The notes beneath the pieces were generated by a model. That model worked only from the letters and a program-made list of their open reading frames with translations. It ran no database searches and was not told the DNA's origin. DNA of 14,493 nt from an uncultured Sphingobacteriaceae bacterium (GTDB lineage: Bacteria > Bacteroidota > Bacteroidia > Sphingobacteriales > Sphingobacteriaceae), in assembly GCA_946480915.1 (NCBI GenBank), contig CAMLLO010000064.1, forward strand, positions 1 to 14,493, given 5' to 3'. Both the position numbers and the translations under genes were made by a program. Positions 6,786-14,493 of the stretch are shown one piece after another (positions within the stretch are counted from its first letter, which is position 1; each line of letters starts with the position of its first letter).

Positions 6786-9659
6786 ATGAGAAAAATGTTA
6801 CCAATCTGGAATAGTAGCGGCTTTTCATGGCTTTCCATTACAAACAAGTGCTTAAAAGGAAGATTATTGCTGTGTTTTCTATTCACAAGTTTTTTAATTG
6901 CTTCTTTAGGGGCGCTTGCCCAATCACAAGACAAAGCCACAGATGCTGATAGCAGCGAAATAACAAATTCAACAATTACACGGAGTTTGGATCCAAACTC
7001 AACTATTCCTTTACTGTATAACGCTTCATCGCCTGCCAAACTAAATGTAGCATCGGCACAAAGCATCAGCACCGAGAATCTGGTGACTATGCCGGGGAAT
7101 TTGCTTAAAAGTACTCTTTCGGGCAGGTTAAATGGTCTGTATGTAGGCCAATCAAATGGCATACCCGGAAGCGACGCTTTTTCACTTTCATTGCGCGGAC
7201 AAAATCCTTTGATCATTATAGATGGTGTACCGCAAAGCTTTACTTATTCGAATTATGATGAAATAGAATCTATTACGGTATTGAAAGATGCATTAGCTAC
7301 CGCGATGTATGGTCCGCAAGCCTCTAATGGAGTGTTATTAATTACTACCCGTAAAGGCGAGGCTGGCAAGCAGCGAATTAATGTGACCGCTCAAAGCAGT
7401 ATTCAAAATCCGCGTAAATTCCAAAAAGGTGTAAGTGCTTATGACTATGCCCGGTTATATAATGAAGCCTTGGCAAATGATAATATAGCACCTGTTTATT
7501 CTCAGGCAGATCTGGATGCTTATAAAAATGGTACCGATCCTTTTGGTCATCCGAATATTAACTGGCAGAACGAAGCGCTCAATCAATCATCCCGTATGGA
7601 TCAAATATCGGTTGATTTAAGTGGCGGAAATAAGACCGCAAGATATTTTGTAATCGGCGAACATCTAAATCAGAAGGGGATTTTTAATACGCAGCCAGAA
7701 AATACATATAACACCAATAGCGGCTTAAGTTCTTATATGGTTCGTTCGAATGTGGATATTAATCTGGATGCCAAAACAATAGCCGGCCTAAACATATTCG
7801 GAGGAATAATTGAATCGAATGAGCCGGGTACAAGTACTAATACGATTATAAGTAATTTGTTTACCACACCTAATAATGCCTACCCCATGTTTAATCCTGA
7901 TGGATCGCTGGGAAGTACTCAGCAATTTCAAAACAATATTTACGGACAGCTAAATAAATCAGGATATAGGAAAGGCTACGAACGAAACATGTTGGCCGAC
8001 CTGCATTTGAAGAGAAGGTTTGATGATGTGATAAAAGGATTATGGGCGAAGGGCTTAATAGCTTTTAGTGGATCGCTTTCGCAGGATATTTTACGCAACA
8101 AGAGCTTCGCTACTTACATGATGAATGTGGGCAGTACCAACGACACAAGCTACACCAAGTATTCTACTGATGGTACACAGAATAATTCCGCTTCTGTAGA
8201 CAACCAAATACGTCAGGGATATGCAGAATTCGATTTAGGCTTCACCAGGCAGTTTGGAAAAAATGGAGTAGACGCCCTGTTGTTGTATAGTCAAAACAGC
8301 AACAGGCAAAATTCGGATTTGCCGCTGATATATAAAGGATTATCCGGAAGGATAGCGTACAATTTTGATGAAAAATATCTTGCTGAAATTGCATTTGGAT
8401 ACAACGGTGCTAACCGTTATCCGGAAGGATTTCGCTATAGATTGTTCCCTGCATTGGGTCTGGGCTGGAATGTTCACGAAGAAGCCTTCATGCAGAATTT
8501 CACATGGTTAAACAGGTTAAAACTGTTTGGTTCTTACGGAAAAACCGGAAATAACAGAAACGGCTACTATTCCTTTAATCAATATTATTTTGATGGTGAC
8601 CGGGTTTATTTCGGCACTACACCTTCTCCTTTTACAACAATGGACGAGCTAATCCTCTCCAATCCAGATCTTGATTACGAAAAAGCTAATAAACTTAATG
8701 TTGGAATAGAAGGTGCCTTATTAAATGAAAAGCTAAGTTTTGGCCTGGAATATTATAAGAATGACTACTACGATTTATTAAGAACACGTGGCAAAAGTTC
8801 AAGTTTTATAGGCAACTCCTATCCGAATGAAAACATTGGAGAAAGCAGATATACAGGTTTAGAAATGAATCTTAACTGGAGACAAAGCATAGGTGCCTTA
8901 TCATATTTTATCTCGAATAATTTCAATATTTCAAAAAGTAAATACATCGACATTGACGAAGTATATCAGCCATATGCATGGATGAGAAGAACGGGTCGTT
9001 CGGTGGGGCAGGCTTTCGGATACACCGCTCTTGGATTTTTCCAGACCGCTGAAGATCTGCAATTAAAAGATGGTATCGCAGTGGTTGATGGATACACTCC
9101 TCAATTAGGCGATGTGATGTATAAAGATTTAGATGGAGATGGCGTAATAACACAATTCGATGAATCGCCGATAGGCAATACAAAGCCATTGATGTTTTTC
9201 GGAACCACATTTGGCGGATCCTATAAAGGATTTGATCTTAATGCCCTGGTACAAGGTGCTTTTAACAGAAATATTGTGTCTACTGGCGCAGCCGAATGGG
9301 AATTTCAAAATGGTGGTTTCGGACAGGCATATGAGCATCACTTAAACCGCTGGACTCCCACTGCAACAAATGCAACTTACCCACGATTAACCGTCGGATC
9401 AAATCCCAATAACCATGTCTCGAACTCTTCTCTATGGTATCATAACGGCAATTACGCCCGGCTAAAGTTTGTAGAGTTAGGATACACCTTCTCCTCTATG
9501 GGTTGGATAAAAAAGGCACATTTGGAGTCGTTTCGCCTGTTTTTTAACGCAACGAATCTCTTTACCCTCTCTGCTTACGACCGTGTTGATCCCGAAGTTT
9601 ATGGCAACTCGTTCCCTTTACAACGTGTGTTTAGTGGTGGTTTAACTATTAATTTATAA
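6786..9659 (+). CDS. SusC/RagA-family TonB-dependent outer-membrane transporter lacking the N-terminal regulatory-like domain
   Basis: A 957-residue outer-membrane barrel that, with its SusD partner, imports oligomers using TonB energy. The ATG at 6786 gives a signal peptide with a long n-region, a hydrophobic stretch at about 27-44 and likely cleavage after ALA (residue 45). An upstream ATG at 6708 only adds 26 non-signal residues. After the signal there is no CarboxypepD_reg-like domain: a linker of about 28 residues leads to TIPLLYN (73-79), in the place of the usual TonB box (EVVVVGYG), and then the plug (SISTENL, SLSLRGQ, IIIDGVP with D146, ESITVLKDALATAMYGPQA). The barrel follows, with the family's DLDGDGVITQFD calcium-loop-like segment at 781-792. 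The C-terminus is TINL, not the usual final aromatic residue. It is shorter than the common 1000-1100 residues mainly through the missing domain. SusD follows after 4 nt. Confidence 0.93.
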   Translation: MRKMLPIWNSSGFSWLSITNKCLKGRLLLCFLFTSFLIASLGALAQSQDKATDADSSEITNSTITRSLDPNSTIPLLYNASSPAKLNVASAQSISTENLVTMPGNLLKSTLSGRLNGLYVGQSNGIPGSDAFSLSLRGQNPLIIIDGVPQSFTYSNYDEIESITVLKDALATAMYGPQASNGVLLITTRKGEAGKQRINVTAQSSIQNPRKFQKGVSAYDYARLYNEALANDNIAPVYSQADLDAYKNGTDPFGHPNINWQNEALNQSSRMDQISVDLSGGNKTARYFVIGEHLNQKGIFNTQPENTYNTNSGLSSYMVRSNVDINLDAKTIAGLNIFGGIIESNEPGTSTNTIISNLFTTPNNAYPMFNPDGSLGSTQQFQNNIYGQLNKSGYRKGYERNMLADLHLKRRFDDVIKGLWAKGLIAFSGSLSQDILRNKSFATYMMNVGSTNDTSYTKYSTDGTQNNSASVDNQIRQGYAEFDLGFTRQFGKNGVDALLLYSQNSNRQNSDLPLIYKGLSGRIAYNFDEKYLAEIAFGYNGANRYPEGFRYRLFPALGLGWNVHEEAFMQNFTWLNRLKLFGSYGKTGNNRNGYYSFNQYYFDGDRVYFGTTPSPFTTMDELILSNPDLDYEKANKLNVGIEGALLNEKLSFGLEYYKNDYYDLLRTRGKSSSFIGNSYPNENIGESRYTGLEMNLNWRQSIGALSYFISNNFNISKSKYIDIDEVYQPYAWMRRTGRSVGQAFGYTALGFFQTAEDLQLKDGIAVVDGYTPQLGDVMYKDLDGDGVITQFDESPIGNTKPLMFFGTTFGGSYKGFDLNALVQGAFNRNIVSTGAAEWEFQNGGFGQAYEHHLNRWTPTATNATYPRLTVGSNPNNHVSNSSLWYHNGNYARLKFVELGYTFSSMGWIKKAHLESFRLFFNATNLFTLSAYDRVDPEVYGNSFPLQRVFSGGLTINL

Positions 9660-9663
9660 GCCA

Positions 9664-11379
9664 ATGTTTAAAAATAGTATATACTTTTTTCTAGTAATAA
9701 TTTTCATAAGCAGTACAGTTGCTTGTAAAAAGGAGGTTGAAGACAGAAAAGCGGATGCGATAATGGATGATCTGGTTTGGGATCAATCCGATAGTCTCGG
9801 AGTTGTAGCCGAATTTTTCGTCAATAATTTATACAATTATCTTCCAAACGGATTTAACCGCATTAATGGGGATTATTTGGATGCAGCTACTGATGACGCA
9901 ATTCCCTCCAGAAATGGAACTCAAATCGCGTATTTCACAAATGGGAGAGTAAGCGCCCTAAATTATCCCGACCCATATTTCGCGAATGCGTATGCGGGAA
10001 TCAGAAGGGTAAATATTCTTCTGCAAAACTTACCCAAAATTTCATTAAAAAATGATCCGGCTTACGCAACTACAAAACAATATTGGAAAGCTGAGGCACG
10101 GTTTATACGAGCAATGTGTTATTGGGAACTGGTAAAAAGATATGGAGGTATGCCTTTGATCGGCGATAAGGTATTTACTTTAAATGACAACCTGGAACTG
10201 CCGCGCAATAGTTTCGAAGAATGTGTAAACTATATTGTTAGCGAATGCGATGCTATAAAAGATTCTTTACGTACCGATCTTATTAGTACCGGCGATTGGG
10301 GAAGAGCAGGCCAGGGGGCGGCACTAGCTTTAAAAAGCCGTGTTTTGTTGTATGCTGCAAGTCCCCTATACAATGGGGGTGGCTTAGAAACTTCAGAAAG
10401 CCTCAAAAAGCTTAATGGTTATACAGATTATAAAGCAGAACGATGGACGCTGGCGGCAGATGCGGCAAAAGATGTTTTAGATATCACGGCTTTTAAACTG
10501 GAAACCGAATTCAGAAACGTTTTTTCAACTCTTAGATCTGCAGAAGTTATCCTGGCTACGCAAAGAGCCAAAACTAACGACGTTGAAGAGAATAATGCCC
10601 CAATTGGATTTAATACATCTTCTTTAACCAGTAAAGGTTATACAAGTCCGACACAAGAACTGGTAGATGCTTTTCCGATGAACACCGGCAAGGCTATCGG
10701 AGAGACCGGCTCTGGTTATAATAAAGACAACCCCTATGCAAACCGGGATAGCCGACTGCAATTCACCGTATTCACTAACGGTAACAGGTGGGTAAACCGG
10801 AATGTTGAAACATTTGACGGTGGTAAGGACAGACCGGGCGGGACAGCAATACAAACCAAAACCGGGTACTATGCCAGAAAGTTTATGGGATATTTTGATA
10901 ATCCAAGTTCCACTTTTTCAGCATATTCTAACCAGTCGCACAACTTTATTCTTTTCAGACGAGCAGAAATGCTGTTGAATTACGCGGAAGCATTAAACGA
11001 ATCAGGACGAACTTCTGAGGCATATGCTCCTTTAATTGAGCTTAGAAAAAGGGCGAAGATTACGGCAGGTACTGGCAATTTATATGGATTAAAGGCTAAT
11101 ATGAGTCCTGAAGAAATGCGCAGAGTAATTCAGAATGAGAGACGAATTGAGCTGGCATTTGAAGAACACCGGTTTTGGGATGTAAGACGATGGAAGTTGG
11201 CGAACACCGTTCTCAACGGAAAATTACATGGAATAAGAATTACAAAAACCGGCAGCACATTAGAGTATAAAGTTGAAGAAGTGGCTGATATAAAGTTTGC
11301 AGATCGCTTGTACAAAATGCCAATTCCCTACAGTGAAATTTCTAAAAACAAAAACCTTCTGCAAAACGAAGGATGGTAA
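9664..11379 (+). CDS. SusD/RagB-family substrate-binding outer-membrane lipoprotein
   Basis: A 571-residue surface lipoprotein that caps the SusC-like barrel and captures the substrate. The signal peptide ends in a lipobox, STVAC, with the lipidated cysteine at residue 21, followed by charged residues (KKEVEDRK). The N-terminal SusD-like half shows the helical-repeat signature ARFIRAMCYWELVKRYGGMPL starting at residue 145. The C-terminal SusD_RagB part shows FRRAEMLLNYAEALNESG from 431, NERRIELAFEEHRFWDVRRW at 491-510, and the usual ending with YKMPIPYSEISKNKNLLQNEGW. The length is normal for the family. It lies 4 nt after its SusC partner and 20 nt before a second SusC-like gene, clearly in one operon. 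Ligand residues cannot be read from the sequence, so the substrate is unknown. Confidence 0.96.
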   Translation: MFKNSIYFFLVIIFISSTVACKKEVEDRKADAIMDDLVWDQSDSLGVVAEFFVNNLYNYLPNGFNRINGDYLDAATDDAIPSRNGTQIAYFTNGRVSALNYPDPYFANAYAGIRRVNILLQNLPKISLKNDPAYATTKQYWKAEARFIRAMCYWELVKRYGGMPLIGDKVFTLNDNLELPRNSFEECVNYIVSECDAIKDSLRTDLISTGDWGRAGQGAALALKSRVLLYAASPLYNGGGLETSESLKKLNGYTDYKAERWTLAADAAKDVLDITAFKLETEFRNVFSTLRSAEVILATQRAKTNDVEENNAPIGFNTSSLTSKGYTSPTQELVDAFPMNTGKAIGETGSGYNKDNPYANRDSRLQFTVFTNGNRWVNRNVETFDGGKDRPGGTAIQTKTGYYARKFMGYFDNPSSTFSAYSNQSHNFILFRRAEMLLNYAEALNESGRTSEAYAPLIELRKRAKITAGTGNLYGLKANMSPEEMRRVIQNERRIELAFEEHRFWDVRRWKLANTVLNGKLHGIRITKTGSTLEYKVEEVADIKFADRLYKMPIPYSEISKNKNLLQNEGW

Positions 11380-11399
11380 TAAAATTAAGATTTCAAAAC

Positions 11400-14300
11400 A
11401 TGAAGAAATATTTATTCTGTTTGTTATTTATCGCCTTGCTTGCTACATCATTTGTTAATGGTCAGAGTAAACAAATAACCGGTGTTGTCCGAGATAAAGA
11501 TGGGTCCTTGCCAGCAGTTTCGATTGTTGAAAAGGGAACTAGTAATGGCACCCTGACCGATGAAAATGGAAGATTCAAGCTTACATTAAGAGGAACCAGT
11601 AACATAATTGTTGTTAGTTATGTAGGCTATATCCGTCGCGAAATAAAGATAGGCAGTCAAGCCGATCTGCAAATTGTTCTTGCTGTGGATGATAATCTTT
11701 TGGGTGAAGTTGTGGTAGTTGGTTACGGTACGCAGAAAAAAGCAACCTTAACAGGAGCCATTGCCACGGTACAAGGAGAAAATATACAACGAATTCCGAC
11801 CGCAAGTGTGCAAAATGCCCTTACAGGTAAAATTCCGGGTTTTACCAGTCAGCAGCGTACAGGTATTCCGGGTGAAGATGGTGCTGCATTTTTTATCAGA
11901 GGACAAAGTTCTTTTACCGGAAAAAATGAGCCACTGATTTTGGTCGATGATATCGAATATTCCTATAGTCAATTTTCCCGTCTGGATGCGAATGAAATTG
12001 AAAGCATCAGTATTTTGAAGGATGCCTCAAGTACCGCCATTTTTGGTATTAAAGGAGCTAACGGCGTGATGCTTGTAACTACAAGAAGAGGAAAATTTGG
12101 GAAACCAAAAATTACCGTTAAAACGGAAACCAGTTTGTCGCAGCCAACGATTTTTCCAAAATTCTTAGATTCTTACGAGACAGCGTCTCTTTACAACCAG
12201 GCGCAAATAAATGACAATAGCTTTTTGCCTAACCCTGTACCAAACTTCCAGCCCCGGTTTTCGGAAGAAGATTTGCGCTTATTTAAAAGCGGGGAAGATC
12301 CCTGGGGACATCCTAACGTAAACTGGCGCGACGTCCTTTTCAAAGACTTCACTGCTCAGTTTCGAAACAATTTAGATATAAGTGGTGGTACTGATAACGT
12401 AAAGTATTTTGTATCCGCAGGATTTCTGCGTCAAAACGGCATGTTAAAAGACTTTGGATCAGAGAATGGACTGAATACCGAATATTACTATAAAAGGTAT
12501 AACTATCGGTCAAACTTAGATATTAAAGCCTCTAAAACACTTGATATCCGCTTCGACTTGTACGGAAATGTGGGCGAGAAAAATGAACCGAGGCCTCAAG
12601 GTGGTGGCTCAAATACTGATATTTTTTACGATTATAACAATTTTAAAGTATTAGCGCCATTCGCATACAATATCTACAATCCGAATGGCACCTATAGCTA
12701 TGCAACCCTGTATCCTGAAATGTATTCAACTATTAACAATGTGGTTGGAAGGTTATCAAATAATGGCTATTACAGGAATTTTGAAAATAACACCTATGTA
12801 GCAATAAACGCCAATCAAAAACTCGACTTTATTACCAAAGGACTAGCCTTTAAGGGTGTAATGTCTTATGCAAGTATGCATTCGTATAATAGAGATATGG
12901 GTTTTCCAACAGATGCAACCGTCGATTTTCCTTCATTTCAGTACAATGCGGCTACTAATACTTATACACCTTTTGATGCAAATACTTATAGGGTAAGAAG
13001 AAGCTTTTTAAGCTATAGCGGTGGAAATCCAAACCGTAAACTGAATTTGCAGGCGTTTTTAAATTATGACAGACACTTTCAGGACCATCATGTATTCGGA
13101 CTGTTTCTAACTAACAGACAAACCAACGTACGATATGTATCTTCAAGTTCGGCAGATGTAAATAAAAATTATATACCCGCAAATACCCGTGGATATGCAG
13201 CAAGGATAGGATATGATTTTAAGCAAAAATATTTGTTGGAGTTTAACGGAGCGTATAATGGCACAGATGCTTTTTCTTCTGGTAACGCATACGGCTTTTT
13301 CCCTGCTGTTTCTGCGGGATGGAATATCTCTAAAGAAAACTTTTTTAAATCACTGGAGCCCTTAGCATGGATCAATAACTTAAAAATCAGAAGTTCTTAT
13401 GGTATTGTAGGCAGTGATGATATTGGCAATGCTCAGACAACCTATTTGCATGAGTTTAGAAACAGCGGTTCAGCGTCATTTGGCGACACCCATACAAATT
13501 ATCCGGGTATACAGGAAGGCAATCTGGGCAATGACGATGTTACCTGGGAAAAGGAAAGAAAGTTTAATATAGGGACTGATATCAGTGCATTCAAAAATCG
13601 TTTTTCCCTAACGTTTGATTATTTCGATCATCTGCGGTATGATATTATAACTTCCAGAGGTACTATGTCATCTATGTTTGGAGCGGTTATTCCGATGGTA
13701 AATATGGGTGAGGTTCAGAACCGGGGTTATGAAATAGACCTTTCTTACAAAAATAAGATTGGTAAAGATTTCGGATACTTTGCCAGTGGTAATTTTGCTT
13801 TTGTTAAAAACACCATTTTAAACCGCGATGAGCCGGTATTACCAAACCCGTGGCAACAGGCAACCGGCAATAGCATTGGACAACTCTTGGTTTACAATTG
13901 GATAGGCTTTTACACAGCAGAAGACCTTGCAAATCCCAATGTAGCTAAGCCCACATCCGACATGGTGAGACCCGGTGATTTAAAATTGCAGGATTACAAC
14001 AAAGATGGGGTGATAGATGATAACGATCGGGGATACTTTGGCCTACCTAATTATCCTACCACTTCATATGCGCTTACTTTGGGATTCAATTATAAAAAAT
14101 TCAGTGTAAGTACGATGTTTCAGGGAGCCAAGGATTTTTATTTAAGAGGTGTTGCAGGTGCTATCCAAGCCTTTTCTTCAAATATGCAACCTATACACAG
14201 AGAAACATGGACTCCTGAACGGGGAGATAATGCGAAGTATCCGGTATTGTCTCAAAAAGTAACCGGTGTAAGTGCTCCGGCAGATTTTCCCTCAACATTC

Positions 14301-14493
14301 TGGTTTGTTCCGGGTGATTTTATAAGGCTCAAAAACATGGAAATTGGATATGAGCTTCCTAAAAACTGGTTCAGGCTATTTAAATTACAAGATGCAAGGA
14401 TGTATGCCACAGGCTACAATCTATTTACATGGTCTAAACTTACAAAGTTGTATCAATTTGATCCAGAAGCATCATCAGGAAATGACCGGGTAA
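11400..14493 (+). CDS. Second SusC/RagA-family TonB-dependent transporter, full domain set (3' end beyond the window)
   Basis: 1031 codons are present; judging by family length and the visible final strands (MYATGYNLFTWSKLTKLYQF, DPEASSGNDRV), only about 15-20 residues are missing. The signal peptide is residues 1-21 (MKKYLFCLLF...VNG). Residues 24-95 are a CarboxypepD_reg-like domain (ITGVVRDKDGSLPAVSIVEKGT, TDENGRFKL, VSYVGY). The TonB box EVVVVGYG is at 103-110, the plug follows (FFIRGQSS, LILVDDIEY, ESISILKDASSTAIFGIKGANG), then the barrel, with a canonical calcium-loop-like DYNKDGVIDDND at 865-876. The ATG at 11400 gives a normal signal peptide; an in-frame ATG at 11373 would overlap the SusD stop codon. 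It sits 20 nt downstream of SusD, so it is co-transcribed. A dedicated SusD partner probably lies just past the right edge (inference). Confidence 0.95.
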   Translation, partial: MKKYLFCLLFIALLATSFVNGQSKQITGVVRDKDGSLPAVSIVEKGTSNGTLTDENGRFKLTLRGTSNIIVVSYVGYIRREIKIGSQADLQIVLAVDDNLLGEVVVVGYGTQKKATLTGAIATVQGENIQRIPTASVQNALTGKIPGFTSQQRTGIPGEDGAAFFIRGQSSFTGKNEPLILVDDIEYSYSQFSRLDANEIESISILKDASSTAIFGIKGANGVMLVTTRRGKFGKPKITVKTETSLSQPTIFPKFLDSYETASLYNQAQINDNSFLPNPVPNFQPRFSEEDLRLFKSGEDPWGHPNVNWRDVLFKDFTAQFRNNLDISGGTDNVKYFVSAGFLRQNGMLKDFGSENGLNTEYYYKRYNYRSNLDIKASKTLDIRFDLYGNVGEKNEPRPQGGGSNTDIFYDYNNFKVLAPFAYNIYNPNGTYSYATLYPEMYSTINNVVGRLSNNGYYRNFENNTYVAINANQKLDFITKGLAFKGVMSYASMHSYNRDMGFPTDATVDFPSFQYNAATNTYTPFDANTYRVRRSFLSYSGGNPNRKLNLQAFLNYDRHFQDHHVFGLFLTNRQTNVRYVSSSSADVNKNYIPANTRGYAARIGYDFKQKYLLEFNGAYNGTDAFSSGNAYGFFPAVSAGWNISKENFFKSLEPLAWINNLKIRSSYGIVGSDDIGNAQTTYLHEFRNSGSASFGDTHTNYPGIQEGNLGNDDVTWEKERKFNIGTDISAFKNRFSLTFDYFDHLRYDIITSRGTMSSMFGAVIPMVNMGEVQNRGYEIDLSYKNKIGKDFGYFASGNFAFVKNTILNRDEPVLPNPWQQATGNSIGQLLVYNWIGFYTAEDLANPNVAKPTSDMVRPGDLKLQDYNKDGVIDDNDRGYFGLPNYPTTSYALTLGFNYKKFSVSTMFQGAKDFYLRGVAGAIQAFSSNMQPIHRETWTPERGDNAKYPVLSQKVTGVSAPADFPSTFWFVPGDFIRLKNMEIGYELPKNWFRLFKLQDARMYATGYNLFTWSKLTKLYQFDPEASSGNDRV

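Noticed and set aside
6770..7216. Antisense ORF of 148 codons inside the first SusC-like gene
   Set aside because: It lies opposite a well-supported signal peptide and plug region, and the translation has no recognisable domain.
11373..11399. In-frame ATG at 11373 as the start of the second SusC-like gene
   Set aside because: It overlaps the last codons of SusD and only puts a charged stretch (MVIKLRFQN) before an already complete signal peptide.
9660..14493. Expected polysaccharide-degrading enzymes (glycoside hydrolase, sulfatase, lyase)
   Set aside because: None is encoded in the window, so no substrate is assigned to the uptake operon.
1..14493. CRISPR arrays, tRNA/rRNA genes, insertion sequences, prophage or toxin-antitoxin genes
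   Set aside because: I looked for repeat-spacer patterns, transposase motifs, terminal inverted repeats and RNA-gene signatures and saw none.

Overview
The window looks like chromosomal DNA of a member of the Bacteroidota, most like the Sphingobacteriaceae (Pedobacter or Mucilaginibacter type). It is AT-rich, has SusC/SusD-family genes and a periplasmic-propeller sensor kinase with an AraC-type response regulator, and lacks clear Shine-Dalgarno sequences before the genes. The assignment to Bacteroidota is firm; the family or genus is inference.

Layout. Positions 1-6535 are all read leftwards and 6786-14493 all rightwards, with a 250-bp divergent control region between them. From the left edge: the 5' part of an ApbE-type FAD:protein FMN transferase (cut by the window edge), overlapping by 14 bp the end of a secreted WCGPC thioredoxin-fold protein. 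Then come a four-helix DUF2231-like membrane protein with clustered histidines and a DoxX-like membrane protein. These four form a small group with a redox or membrane theme. Next is a two-gene regulatory unit: a 1054-residue propeller/Y_Y_Y/histidine kinase and, 2 nt after its stop codon, a 262-residue receiver/AraC response regulator. In most Bacteroidota these two parts are fused in one hybrid two-component protein; here they are separate genes.

To the right is a polysaccharide-utilisation-type uptake operon: a SusC-like TonB-dependent transporter without the usual N-terminal carboxypeptidase-regulatory-like domain, its SusD-like lipoprotein 4 nt downstream, and a second, standard SusC-like transporter 20 nt after that, which runs off the right edge a few residues before its expected end. 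The likely logic is that the sensor detects a nutrient oligomer in the periplasm and phosphorylates the regulator. The regulator then activates the SusC-SusD-SusC operon through the divergent region, where helically phased TGA(G/T)AC repeats sit just upstream of a plausible Bacteroidota promoter. No glycoside hydrolase, sulfatase, peptidase or other degradative enzyme lies inside the window, so the substrate cannot be named.

I see no rRNA, tRNA, CRISPR array, insertion sequence or phage gene, and no stretch over 300 bp without a gene. Most of the window is an ordinary nutrient-uptake locus. The points most worth checking are the split sensor/regulator, the domain-less SusC with a degenerate TonB box, the phased repeats, and the histidine-rich face of the DUF2231-like protein.
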